NCBI RefSeq assembly: GCF_022346185.1
Contig: NZ_JAKRMS010000032.1
Location: forward strand, 1 to 34,427
Direction: 5' to 3'
Source: Cellulomonas sp. ACRRI
GTDB taxonomy: Bacteria; Actinomycetota; Actinomycetes; Actinomycetales; Cellulomonadaceae
Length of the DNA stretch: 34,427 bases
The translations under genes and the position numbers were made by a program. Below the pieces are notes generated by a model. That model was not told the DNA's origin. It searched no databases and saw only the letters and a program-made list of their open reading frames with translations. This document shows, piece by piece, positions 8,334 to 15,831 of this stretch (within the stretch, counting starts at the first letter, position 1; every line of letters begins with the position of its first letter).

Positions 8334-9319
8334 GCGTCCTCCTTCTGCCGGGCGGCGCTGGTGCCGCGCTCGGCGAGCTCTCGCGCCGCCTCCAGGTAGG
8401 CCAGGGCACCGCTCGAGCCGGGATCGTACGTCAGGACCGTCTGGCCGTAGGACGGCGCCTCCGACACGCGCACCGACCGCGGCACCGTCGTCCGGAGGGT
8501 CTTGTCGGGGAAGTGCTCCCGGACCTCCTGCGCGACCTGCTGGGCGAGGTTCGTCCGCCCGTCGTACATCGTCAGCAGGATCGTCGACACGTGCAGCCCG
8601 CGGTTGAGGTGCGCCTGGATCAGCTCGATCGACTTGAGCAGCTGGCTCAGGCCCTCCAGCGCGTAGTACTCGCACTGGATGGGGATGAGCACCTCGTCCC
8701 CGACGACGAAGGCGTTGACCGTCAGCAGCCCGAGGCTGGGCGGGCAGTCCACGAGCACGTAGTCGATCCTGGGCTCGCCCTGCCGCTCGCGCTCCTCCAG
8801 GTACGCGTGCACCGCGTTCCGCAGGCGCGTCTCCCGCGCCACCATCGACACCAGCTCGATCTCGGCGCCGGAGAGGTCGATCGTGGCCGGGGCGCACCAG
8901 AGGTTGGGCACGTCCGGGCTCGGGTACACCGCCTCGGAGAGCGGCGTCCCGTCCACGAGCACGTCGTACACCGAGGTCACTCCGGCGCGGTGGTCCACGC
9001 CCAGCGCCGTGGACGCGTTGCCCTGGGGGTCGTTGTCGATCACGAGGACGTGCAGGCCGGACTGCGCCAGCGCCGCCGCCAGGTTCACGGTCGTGGTCGT
9101 CTTCCCCACGCCGCCCTTCTGGTTCGCGACGGTGATGACACGCGTGCGGTCCGGCCGCGGGAACGTCCGCCCGCGCAGCTCGATCCGACGGCGGGCGTCC
9201 TGGCGCAGCTCCGCCATCAGCGGGGTGTCGTCGTCCGCGGGCGGCAGGCTCTCGACGAGCGCGGCACGCCGCCGCTCGTCGGGGTCCTCGATCTCCCAGC
9301 GGCTCGGGTTCGTCGTCAC
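8330..9319 (-). CDS. parA: Chromosome-partitioning ATPase ParA (Soj)
   Basis: A 329-aa Walker-type ATPase that binds the nucleoid when ATP-bound and pulls ParB-parS complexes. The deviant Walker A KGGVGKTT is at residues 68-75 with its signature lysine, DNDPQGN lies at 95-101, and [10 protein letters not shown] follows. About 58 residues precede the ATPase core, as in other actinobacterial ParA proteins. The GTG start overlaps the rsmG stop by 4 bp, and the stop overlaps the parB start by 4 bp, so rsmG-parA-parB is one translationally coupled operon. Confidence 0.97.
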   Translation of the reverse strand: MTTNPSRWEIEDPDERRRAALVESLPPADDDTPLMAELRQDARRRIELRGRTFPRPDRTRVITVANQKGGVGKTTTTVNLAAALAQSGLHVLVIDNDPQGNASTALGVDHRAGVTSVYDVLVDGTPLSEAVYPSPDVPNLWCAPATIDLSGAEIELVSMVARETRLRNAVHAYLEERERQGEPRIDYVLVDCPPSLGLLTVNAFVVGDEVLIPIQCEYYALEGLSQLLKSIELIQAHLNRGLHVSTILLTMYDGRTNLAQQVAQEVREHFPDKTLRTTVPRSVRVSEAPSYGQTVLTYDPGSSGALAYLEAARELAERGTSAARQKEDA

Positions 9320-10092
9320 GCGCCCTGTCCCTTCGTCGAGCGGCGCGGTCGGCGGGACCGGCCCTCCGTTCCACGTGAAACGCGGCCGCCCGCCGGGGCC
9401 GGCGCGGTGCCGGGGCCCGTGCGGGTCACCAGGACCACGCTGGTCGGCTCCAGCCCGGGGAGCGTCGGCGCGACCTCGATCGACGCCGGTCCACCCCCGA
9501 GCCGCTCCCCCACCGCTGCCGCGGCCTCCGCCTCGTCCTGGGCCCGGCCGCCCTTGAGCGCCACGAGGCGACCGCCCACCGCGAGCAGCGGGAGGGTCCA
9601 GCCGTACAGCTTGTCGAGCGCCGCGACGGCCCGCGCGGTGACGGCGTCGGCCCGGAGGCTCCCGATCTGGTCCTCGGCGCGCCCGCGCAGCACGCGGGCG
9701 TTGGTCAGGCCGAGGGCGTCGACCACCTCGGACAGCCAGTCCGTCCGACGCTCCATCGGCTCCAGCAGCACGACGTCGGCGCCCGGACGCATCGCCGCCA
9801 CCACGATCCCCGGCAGGCCGGCGCCGCTTCCGACGTCCACGATCGTCCCGGTCTCGGGCAGGAACGGCACCACCGCGGCCGAGTTCACCACGTGACGCTC
9901 CCAGAGGCGCGAGACCTCGCGGGGGCCGACCAGGCCGCGGAGAACGCCCTGGTCACGCAGCATGGCGTGGAACCTCTCGACGGCGGGCCAGGCCGCACCG
10001 AAGTGCTCCGGCAGGCGCGGATCGCCGTCCAAGGGGTCGACGAGCGCGTCGCGCTGCTCGTCGTCGCGCGCGGGGGCGGACTCAGGCCGCAC
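9316..10092 (-). CDS. rsmG: 16S rRNA (guanine-N7) methyltransferase RsmG
   Basis: This SAM-dependent enzyme methylates N7 of G527 in 16S rRNA; its loss gives low-level streptomycin resistance in many bacteria. The 258-aa protein has the SAM motif [10 protein letters not shown] at 86-95, [13 protein letters not shown] after it, and the [10 protein letters not shown] strand. The GTG start has GGGGAG about 5 bp upstream. The last 35 residues are basic and poorly conserved; that stretch of DNA carries a parS site. In many actinomycetes khpB lies directly upstream; here 2.5 kb of apparently non-coding DNA intervenes. Confidence 0.95.
   Translation of the reverse strand: MRPESAPARDDEQRDALVDPLDGDPRLPEHFGAAWPAVERFHAMLRDQGVLRGLVGPREVSRLWERHVVNSAAVVPFLPETGTIVDVGSGAGLPGIVVAAMRPGADVVLLEPMERRTDWLSEVVDALGLTNARVLRGRAEDQIGSLRADAVTARAVAALDKLYGWTLPLLAVGGRLVALKGGRAQDEAEAAAAVGERLGGGPASIEVAPTLPGLEPTSVVLVTRTGPGTAPAPAGGRVSRGTEGRSRRPRRSTKGQGA
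9368..9381. promoter_or_regulatory. parS site inside rsmG
   Basis: GTTCCACGTGAAAC matches the bacterial parS core GTTTCACGTGAAAC at 13 of 14 bases. It lies within the 3' end of rsmG, a usual place for parS. It would be a ParB loading site. Confidence 0.9.
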
Positions 10093-10217
10093 AGCACTCC
10101 CCTGGTCTCGGGATCGGGTGGTGCGCGCGGCCCGCCGGGGCCGGTGCGCACTGGGCTCCTACGGTACCGCGCGGCTCCGACGCCCCCTGCCCGCGGGCGG
10201 GCGTGGCGGGCAGTCGT

Positions 10218-10231
10218 GTTCCACGTGGAAC
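10218..10231. promoter_or_regulatory. parS site
   Basis: GTTCCACGTGGAAC is a perfect palindrome with two symmetric changes from the parS core GTTTCACGTGAAAC. It lies 126 bp upstream of the rsmG start. Confidence 0.85.
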
Positions 10232-10476
10232 GGGGCCGGCCGGAGCACGGCGGGCCGAGCAGCGGGGGTGCGTCAGCGTGGGCCGCCGGTTCCGTCCCGC
10301 CGGCCGTTCTTGCGGGCTGCTCCTAGGCGCGGGGGGCCCGGGCCTCGATCACCGGTGACTCCGGTGGGCCGGTGGTGCTGGTTCCTTGCGGGCCGGGTGC
10401 TCTGGTTCCCGGTGGGCCGGTCGTCCCGGTTCCGCTGGGTCCGTCGTCCCGGTAGTCCCGGTGGGTCCGGGTCCCG

Positions 10477-10550
10477 GTGCTCCCGGTGCTCCCCCGTGCT
10501 CCCCCGTGCTCCCGGTGCTCCCGGTGCTCCCGGTGCTCCCGGTGCTCCCG
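10477..10550. repeat. 9-10-bp tandem repeat (GTGCTCCCG)
   Basis: Eight copies of GTGCT start at 10477, 10486, 10496, 10506, 10515, 10524, 10533 and 10542, with CCCG or CCCCC between. A looser G/T-rich version of the same theme extends from about 10360 to 10670. Read on the minus strand, part of it gives Gly-Pro-Gly-Ala-type triplets, but no gene is supported. Confidence 0.85.
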
Positions 10551-10781
10551 GTGGTCCGGTGGTCCCGGCGGGACCGTGCTCCTGGTGAGTTAGTTGGCGT
10601 TCCTGGTGTCTGGGCGTTCCTGGTGAGTCGGCGGTCCTGGGGTCGGTGGCCCTGGTGGTCCTGGGGGACGGTCTAGGCGAGCGAGGGCGTGGAGAGCCGT
10701 GAGGGCTCAACTGCCTGCGCATCCCGGTGTCATCGCCTGACTCGCGACGCGCCGCCCGCGGGCCACGTCCGTCCCCGGGTT

Positions 10782-10804
10782 GTTCCACGTGATCCACGTG
10801 GAAC
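10782..10804. promoter_or_regulatory. Two overlapping parS half-perfect sites (composite)
   Basis: GTTCCACGTGATCC (10782-10795) and GATCCACGTGGAAC (10791-10804) share five bases. Each has one good parS arm, and together they form a near-perfect 25-bp palindrome with two CACGTG cores 9 bp apart (10786 and 10795). Two ParB dimers could not easily occupy both at once in the usual way. Confidence 0.75.
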
Positions 10805-10928
10805 AAGGGCTGACGACGATGCTGCGCCTCCCGAACCGCGCGCTGGTTGCGGGTCCGAGGTCGAGCCCCGGTTCACCAGGACCGGCGTTCCCCGGGCGGA
10901 CCGGACCGGCGCCGAGCATCGGTTGCTC

Positions 10929-10942
10929 GGTCCACGTGAAAC
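10929..10942. promoter_or_regulatory. parS-like site
   Basis: GGTCCACGTGAAAC differs from GTTTCACGTGAAAC at two bases in the left arm; the right arm is perfect. Confidence 0.7.
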
Positions 10943-11186
10943 GAAGCACCGCCCCGAGTCTGCGGCCCTCGTGAGTTCCCGACACGATCGGCAAGAGGCA
11001 GAGTCGAGAGGCCTTCGACCCAGCGCGATTCGCCCGTGGCGATCCGTCCACTGAATGCCAACCGCTCGCCCGACGTCACCGCCGCAGCCGTTCCGCGAGC
11101 GGGCTCGGTCTCCGGGCCACCCGCGGCGCCCCTCCCTCGTGCGATCCCCCACCCGCCGCACGCGCGGGCACCCGATCACCGCGCAC

Positions 11187-11200
11187 GTTCCACGTGCAAC
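11187..11200. promoter_or_regulatory. parS-like site
   Basis: GTTCCACGTGCAAC keeps the CACGTG core and both outer arms, with one change in each arm relative to the parS core. Confidence 0.7.
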
Positions 11201-11299
11201 AGGTGCGGTGCATCGCCGGGCCCCGGGCCGACGCTGCAGGCCAACCCGACACCGAGTTCATCTCCCGGGCAGCCGCCCGAGAAGGGTCACTCACCGCAT

Positions 11300-11313
11300 G
11301 TTCCACGTGGAAC
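11300..11313. promoter_or_regulatory. parS site
   Basis: GTTCCACGTGGAAC is identical to the site at 10218 and is a perfect palindrome. It is the last parS-like site I see before khpB. Confidence 0.85.
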
Positions 11314-11872
11314 GGGCTCCGGCGCATCGCCGGCAGGACGATGGCGCATCCGTTCCGCCGTCTAGAGAGCGGGCCTGCGGCGGCTCCTTCGAGACCACCA
11401 GATCCGCACGCGGCCCACGCGTACGTCGCAACACCGGGCTCGCGGGCCAGCTGCGTGCAGCCAGTCCACGGGCGCCCAGGCACCGTCCGCGACCAGGCGA
11501 GATCATCCGGACGCGAAGCACCCGCGCTCCCGTCATCCGCCGACCCTGCACCTCTTCGGCCGCGCCGCCGGTCCACACGCCGTCGCGCCCCAGGGGACGG
11601 CTGCTCCGCACGACCGGTGGTCCGCCCTCTCAGAACGCCAGACGACGGCACCGGCCACCCGACACCCGGACACCGCAGGCGGGATCCCTTCACGCGGCGC
11701 GCCGGGGTCGGCTCGGCGCCGTCTCCGGCCCCGCCTCCCCTGCCCGAGCCGCGTGCACGAACTCCTGGTGCGCGCCGTTCGGCACACCCGCCAGCGGGGC
11801 CGGCACCCGATATCCAGCCGGTCGCCGGAGGGCCGACGACAGAACGCCCCGGCCGCAGGGTCACGCGGTGTG

Positions 11873-12095
11873 CTCCCCCGGTGACAGGGCCGCGGGCCCA
11901 CGCTGCGTGGTCCCCCGTCGACAGCGCCGCGGGCTCACGCGGGTGTCCAGCGTGCACCCCTGGCGACAGGGCCGCGGGCTCACGCGGGTGTGCCCCGGGG
12001 ACAGGGCCGCGGACCCGCGCGGGTCTGGCCCCCCGGCGACAGGGGCGCGTGCTCACTCGGTGTGCTCTCCCGGCGAGAGGGGCTGCGTGCTCGCC
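11873..12095. repeat. Imperfect tandem repeat of about 37 bp, six copies
   Basis: A unit of the form CCCCCGGCGACAGGGCCGCG plus GGCTCACGCGGGTGTG recurs. Its GACAG (or GAGAG) core starts at 11883, 11920, 11965, 12000, 12038 and 12075, giving steps of 37, 45, 35, 38 and 37 bp. Copies are diverged. No coding or cas context is present. Confidence 0.75.
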
Positions 12096-12140
12096 AGGGA
12101 GGCGGGCCCGTCACCGGGCAGCGGACGCACCGTGACCACC

Positions 12141-12250
12141 GCACCTCGCACCAGAGAAGGGAAGCCCGCGCGCCACCGCACCCCGAATCGGAGCGCGGAC
12201 GCCCGCGAGCGACGGCACCTCGCATCGGAGCGAGGACGCCCGCGCGCCAC
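12141..12250. repeat. Second 37-bp tandem repeat, three copies
   Basis: GCACCTCGCA-type starts fall at 12141, 12178 and 12215, exactly 37 bp apart; ATCGGAGCG recurs at 12187 and 12224, also 37 bp. The sequence differs from the preceding repeat family although the period is the same. Confidence 0.75.
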
Positions 12251-12292
12251 GGCGCCTCCGCGCCGGTGTCAGAGCGACTCGACACCTCGCGT

Positions 12293-12381
12293 CGAGATCG
12301 GTGCTTCGGGTCGAGATCGGTGGGCTACGCCGAGATCGGTGGTCGGAAGCACCGATCTCTCGGCGATCCACCGATCTCGGC
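12293..12381. repeat. 19-bp-pitch CGAGATCGG palindromic array, five units
   Basis: Direct units CGAGATCGG start at 12293, 12312 and 12331 (19-bp steps). Inverted units CCGATCTC start at 12352 and 12371 (21 bp after the last direct unit, then 19 bp). Unit 1 pairs perfectly with unit 4 over 14 bp (12294-12307 with 12346-12359) and unit 3 with unit 5 over 14 bp (12329-12342 with 12368-12381), so the arms interleave. Related arrays with the same spacing lie at 28.28 and 34.18 kb. Confidence 0.9.
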
Positions 12382-12550
12382 GGACGGGCGCCGGTCGGCG
12401 CGCGACGGCGGGCGGCACGGTGGTGCGACGCACGATCGGGCAGGGGCACCGCGATCGCACGGCGGCATTTCGAGACCCGTCCCGATCCTGCCGTCCCTTC
12501 ACGACGAAACGAGTTCTCCTAGACGCCCTCAGAGGCCGTGCCCCGGAACG

Positions 12551-12586
12551 ACGAGAGGCCGGTCCCGTCCGGGACCGGCCTCTCGT
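12551..12586 (-). terminator. Strong hairpin terminator of the rpmH-khpB operon
   Basis: A perfect 16-bp stem (12551-12566 with 12571-12586) with the tetraloop GTCC lies 26 bp past the khpB stop. It is the most stable simple hairpin I noticed here. Confidence 0.8.
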
Positions 12587-12612
12587 GGGCTCCTGCAGAC
12601 GTGCCGCGCGGG

Positions 12613-13125
12613 TCAGCCCGCCGGCTTCACGACCACGTAGCGGCTCGGCTCCACGCCCTCCGAGTCCGAGGTCATCCCGGCCGCGGCGACGGCGTCGTGC
12701 ACGACCTTCCGCTCGAACGGGTTCATCGGCGCCAGCGACACCGGGGCGCCGGACGCCCGCACCTCCGCGATCGCCTGCTCGGCCACCGCGACGAGCTCGG
12801 TCTTGCGCCCGGCGCGGTACCCGGCGATGTCCAGCATGAGCCGGCTGCGGTCGCCGGTCTTCGCCTGGACCGCGAGACGCGTGAGCTCCTGCAGGGCGTC
12901 GAGCACCTCGCCGTCCTCGCCGACCAGCCGGCGGAGGGCGCGCTCGGTGCCCTCCTCCGCGACGATCTCCACCGCGGCGCGGCCGTGGTCGACGTCGATG
13001 TCGATGTCCCCGTCCAGGTCGGCGATGTCGAGCAGCTCCTCGAGGTAGTCGGCCGCGATCTCGCCCTCCTCCTCGAGGCGGGTCACGGCGCCGGCCTCAC
13101 CGGCTGCGTCGGTGGGAGTGGTCAT
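12613..13125 (-). CDS. khpB: KhpB/Jag RNA-binding protein (KH and R3H domains)
   Basis: A 170-aa cytosolic RNA-binding protein; in other bacteria KhpB pairs with KhpA and affects cell elongation. An acidic N-terminus is followed by a KH-type domain (about 40-105) with the loop GEDGEVLDALQEL at 69-81, then an R3H domain (about 130-168) with the R-x3-H pair Arg139/His143 in PFERKVVH. The ATG start lies 51 bp after yidC, with GGAG nearby. It is the last gene of the rpmH-rnpA-yidD-yidC-khpB operon. The symbol jag is also used. Confidence 0.93.
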   Translation of the reverse strand: MTTPTDAAGEAGAVTRLEEEGEIAADYLEELLDIADLDGDIDIDVDHGRAAVEIVAEEGTERALRRLVGEDGEVLDALQELTRLAVQAKTGDRSRLMLDIAGYRAGRKTELVAVAEQAIAEVRASGAPVSLAPMNPFERKVVHDAVAAAGMTSDSEGVEPSRYVVVKPAG

Positions 13126-13176
13126 GTGGGGCTCTCCTTGCTGGGAGGGTCGGGTCGCGCCGAGGGCGCGGAGGTC

Positions 13177-14514
13177 TCAGTCGTCCGTCGCGGTGCCGGA
13201 CGGGGTGCTGCCGGGCCGGCGCTGCGCCGAGCCACCCGTGCCCTGCCCGGTCCCGCTCCGCTTCTTCTTGCCGGAGGTCGCCTGGCCCGAGCCCGAACCA
13301 CCCGCGGGCCTGCTGCCCTGCGGCGTGCCCGAACCGGACGTGCCGGCACCCGACGCCTTGCTCGCGCCCGCGCCGCCCTTCGGAGCGGCCGCGCCGCCCT
13401 TGGCCGCGCCGGCACCGCCCTTCGCCGCGCCCGCGCCGCCCGTCGCACCGGCCGCGCCGCCGGCCCCGGACCCGGCCTTCGCCGCACCGCCGGCCGCGCC
13501 CGTCCCGGACGAGGCGCCACCCGCGGCGCCCGGCGTGCCCGCCGGACGCTTCTTCGCGCGCGCCTTGCCCACGGGCTGCTGCCGCTGGCCGCTGACCGGC
13601 TTCTCCTCGATCGTGAGGGTGTCGGACTCCTCGATCGACAGCCCCTTGTGGGCCGCCTTCCTGGCCTGCCGCGCCTTGAGCGCGGCCTCGGCCTGCGACC
13701 CCGGCGCCGGCATCCGGCGGATCGTGTAGAACTGCTGGCCCATCGACCACAGGTTGGTGGTGGTCCAGTAGATGAGGACACCGATCGGGAAGTTCACGCC
13801 GGAGAAGGCGAAGATCAGCGGGAAGACGTACATGAGCATCTTCTGCTGCTGCGCCATCGGGCCCTCGAGGGCGGCCGGCGGCATGTTCTTCATCGTCAGC
13901 TGGCGCTGCGTGGTGAAGGTGGTCAGGGACATCGCGACGACCAGGATGATCGTCACCCAGCGCACGTTCGACGCGGCGGTCCCGAACTCCGCGGCGTTCA
14001 TGAAGGTCGCCGAGAGCGGCGCGCCGAGGATGGTCGCGCTCTCCGCCTGCGCCGCGAGCTCCTGCGTCAGCGGGCCGAGGTTGGGCCGCGGGTAGCTGCC
14101 GTCCGCGAGCTGGGGCAGCGAGTTCAGCACCCGGAACAGGGCGAAGAAGATCGGGGACTGCGCGAGGATCGGCAGGCAGGAGGAGAACGGGTTGGTCCCG
14201 TGCTTGCGGTAGAGCTCCATCGTCTCGCGGCTCATGGCCTCGCGGGACGCCGGGTCGGTCTTCCCCTTGTACTTCGCCTGGATCTTCTTCATGTCCGGCG
14301 CGAGCATCTGCATGCCGCGGGACGCCTTGATCTGCTTGAAGAACAGCGGGATCAGGATGATCCGCATCACGATCACGAGGCCGACGATCGACAGCCCCCA
14401 CGCGGCGCCGCTGGCGGGGTCGAGGCCCAGCCACGTCAGCAGCGAGTGGAACTGCACCATGATCCAGGCGACCGCGACCATGATCGGGTACAGGATGTTG
14501 TCGAACCAGGACAT
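13177..14514 (-). CDS. yidC: Membrane protein insertase YidC
   Basis: YidC inserts and folds inner-membrane proteins alone or with SecYEG. The 445-aa chain has the Gram-positive form without a large periplasmic domain. Membrane segments are visible near 1-25, 40-60 (SIVGLVIVMRIILIPLFF, with the conserved hydrophilic-groove Arg), about 110-130, 185-205 and 230-265, plus the FSSCLPILAQSPIFFALF signature. From about residue 310 it carries an unusually long Gly/Ala/Ser/Lys tail of some 130 residues ending in Lys/Arg clusters. Such tails in YidC are thought to contact ribosomes; that is inference here. It starts 19 bp after yidD. Confidence 0.95.
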   Translation of the reverse strand: MSWFDNILYPIMVAVAWIMVQFHSLLTWLGLDPASGAAWGLSIVGLVIVMRIILIPLFFKQIKASRGMQMLAPDMKKIQAKYKGKTDPASREAMSRETMELYRKHGTNPFSSCLPILAQSPIFFALFRVLNSLPQLADGSYPRPNLGPLTQELAAQAESATILGAPLSATFMNAAEFGTAASNVRWVTIILVVAMSLTTFTTQRQLTMKNMPPAALEGPMAQQQKMLMYVFPLIFAFSGVNFPIGVLIYWTTTNLWSMGQQFYTIRRMPAPGSQAEAALKARQARKAAHKGLSIEESDTLTIEEKPVSGQRQQPVGKARAKKRPAGTPGAAGGASSGTGAAGGAAKAGSGAGGAAGATGGAGAAKGGAGAAKGGAAAPKGGAGASKASGAGTSGSGTPQGSRPAGGSGSGQATSGKKKRSGTGQGTGGSAQRRPGSTPSGTATDD

Positions 14515-14533
14515 CGTGGACTTCTCCAGGTGG

Positions 14534-14851
14534 TCAGTGCGCGGCGGCGACCGCGTCGTGCGGGTGTCGACGGTGCGACCCCGCCGGTGGAACGTCGTCG
14601 ACGCCGCCCGGGTTCCACGGGTTGCAGCGCAGGATCCGCCAGACCGCCAGCCGCGTGCCCTTCACCACGCCGTGCCGCTCGAGGGCGATCACGGCGTACG
14701 CGGAGCACGACGGGTAGAACCGGCAGGTCGGCGGGGTGAGCGGGGACACGAAGCGCTGGTACCCGCGGATCAGGAGGACGAGCACGCGGCGCGGCAGCCG
14801 CACGACCGCGCGCAGGGCACGGGCCACGGCGCCCGCCCGGTCGGACGTCAT
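14534..14851 (-). CDS. yidD: Membrane protein insertion efficiency factor YidD
   Basis: A 105-aa small membrane-associated protein that aids YidC. The family signatures are intact: [21 protein letters not shown] at 43-53 and RCNPWNPGG at 75-83. A His/Pro-rich tail follows. The ATG overlaps the rnpA stop as ATGA, indicating coupled translation. Confidence 0.95.
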   Translation of the reverse strand: MTSDRAGAVARALRAVVRLPRRVLVLLIRGYQRFVSPLTPPTCRFYPSCSAYAVIALERHGVVKGTRLAVWRILRCNPWNPGGVDDVPPAGSHRRHPHDAVAAAH

Positions 14852-15228
14852 CGCCCCGGCCCGGCCGGGGATCCGGCCCGTTCGGCACGGCGCCGGGACG
14901 CCGTGCGCAGCGCCCCGTCGAGGTCGCGCCCGAGCGTGCCGTAGTCGGCGTCCGCCGCCGCGGCCAGCGCCCGGACCACCAGGTCGGCGTCGGACGGCAG
15001 GCTCCCCAGGCGCTCTCCCGTCAGGGCCCGCAGCCGCCGCTTGACCCGGTTGCGGGTCACGGCGTTGCCCACCCCCTTGGACACGACGAAACCGACCGCC
15101 GGACCAGGTCCGGGGTCGGTTCGCGTCACGAGGTGCACCACCAGCGTGCTCCGCCCGGCGCGCGCGCCGGACCGCACGGTCCGCTCGAAGTCGGCGGACC
15201 GGCGCATCCGGTGCGCGGCGGGCAGCAC
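14848..15228 (-). CDS. rnpA: Ribonuclease P protein component
   Basis: RnpA binds the RNase P RNA and helps it cut tRNA 5' leaders. The 126-aa product has the family start [20 protein letters not shown], the central [12 protein letters not shown] strand and the RNA-binding motif RNRVKRRLR at 59-67. A longer frame exists upstream, but the GTG at 15228 is chosen because family homology begins there and it lies 13 bp after rpmH. The Arg-rich C-terminal tail is somewhat longer than usual. Confidence 0.93.
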   Translation of the reverse strand: MLPAAHRMRRSADFERTVRSGARAGRSTLVVHLVTRTDPGPGPAVGFVVSKGVGNAVTRNRVKRRLRALTGERLGSLPSDADLVVRALAAAADADYGTLGRDLDGALRTASRRRAERAGSPAGPGR

Positions 15229-15241
15229 CGCGTCGGGTGGG

Positions 15242-15379
15242 TCAGGCCGACAGCTCGGCGCGACCCTTGCGCCGGCGGGCGGCGAGGATCGCGCGGCCGG
15301 CACGCGTCCGCATGCGCAGACGGAAGCCGTGCGTCTTGGCGCGACGCCGGTTGTTCGGCTGGAAGGTCCGCTTGCTCAC
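15242..15379 (-). CDS. rpmH: 50S ribosomal protein L34
   Basis: A 45-aa basic ribosomal protein matching the whole L34 family ([19 protein letters not shown] and the [13 protein letters not shown] end). The GTG start has GGAG 6 bp upstream (15386-15389 on the opposite strand). It is the first gene of the leftward operon and divergent from dnaA, as in most bacteria. Confidence 0.97.
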   Translation of the reverse strand: MSKRTFQPNNRRRAKTHGFRLRMRTRAGRAILAARRRKGRAELSA

Positions 15380-15831
15380 GATGGTCTCCAAGTACTTCGG
15401 TACATCGGCCGACGTCCGGCCAGGTCTGTCGTGCCCGTGCTCGACTGCTCCGGTACCCACGTCGTCGACGCGGCCGACGTCAGGGCACGCCAGCAGGAGC
15501 CATCTCAAGGCTGGTCAACGTTACGTCGCCCGCGCGCAGGGGTCAAACCGCGAGGCCCGAGCCGCGGGACGGATCCTCCCGATCCCCTCCCGCGCGGTCC
15601 CGGCGGCCATTAGCATCGTCCACCGACGCGTTCCGCAGCAACCCGGTCCCCACCCCGTGGACAGAGCCGGCCGAGCCTGTGGACGACGCCGCACCGGAGG
15701 ACCGGACGCGCCACGGCGGGCCCGAGATCCTGCGCGATCCACCGTCGCGCACAGGTGTGGACAAGTCTGTGGACACGTCACCGGGGCGTGCGACACTCGA
15801 CCACGCGACTCACGACGGCAGCGAGGTACAG
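15380..15831. promoter_or_regulatory. Divergent rpmH/dnaA intergenic region with DnaA boxes
   Basis: This 452-bp gap holds promoters for both directions. DnaA-box-like sequences precede dnaA: TGTGGACAA at 15756-15764 is the exact complement of TTGTCCACA, TGTGGACAC at 15768-15776 is close, and weaker ones lie near 15656 and 15678. They suggest DnaA autoregulation or a second part of the origin. Toward rpmH, TTGACC (complement of 15513-15518) is a possible -35, with no clear -10. TAGCAT at 15611-15616 is a weak -10 candidate for dnaA. Confidence 0.6.

Larger units (their letters stand above)
10093..12612. other. 2.5-kb gene-free region with parS cluster and repeats
   Basis: No credible gene is visible. 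Every open frame here is low-complexity, lacks domain signatures and ribosome binding sites, and overlaps others. The region holds parS-like sites at 10218, 10782, 10791, 10929, 11187 and 11300, a 9-bp G/T-biased tandem repeat near 10.5 kb, two sets of about 37-bp repeats (11.87-12.25 kb), a 19-bp-pitch palindromic array (12.29-12.38 kb) and the terminator of the khpB operon. Between 11.32 and 11.87 kb I see nothing recognisable. A centromere-like role is inferred from the parS sites. Confidence 0.75.

Noticed and set aside
7801..8875. Single CGATCTCG-type sequences inside parB and parA
   Set aside because: They are isolated single cores in coding sequence, without 19-bp partners, and follow from codon use.
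9885..9897. CACGTG at the rsmG start region as another parS
   Set aside because: Only the central CACGTGA is shared; the outer arms do not match parS.
10273..10806. Minus-strand collagen-like reading frame of 177 codons
   Set aside because: Its start codon lies within a parS site, there is no signal peptide or ribosome binding site, and the Gly-x-y run is explained by the DNA tandem repeat.
11873..12250. Possible CRISPR array from repeats of about 37 bp
   Set aside because: Copies are contiguous and diverged, with no constant repeat separated by unique spacers, and no cas gene is nearby.
11055..12839. Plus-strand open frame of 594 codons across the gene-free region
   Set aside because: It is Arg/Pro/Ala-rich, runs through the parS sites, repeats and terminator, and enters khpB on the opposite strand. 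It has no domain signature.
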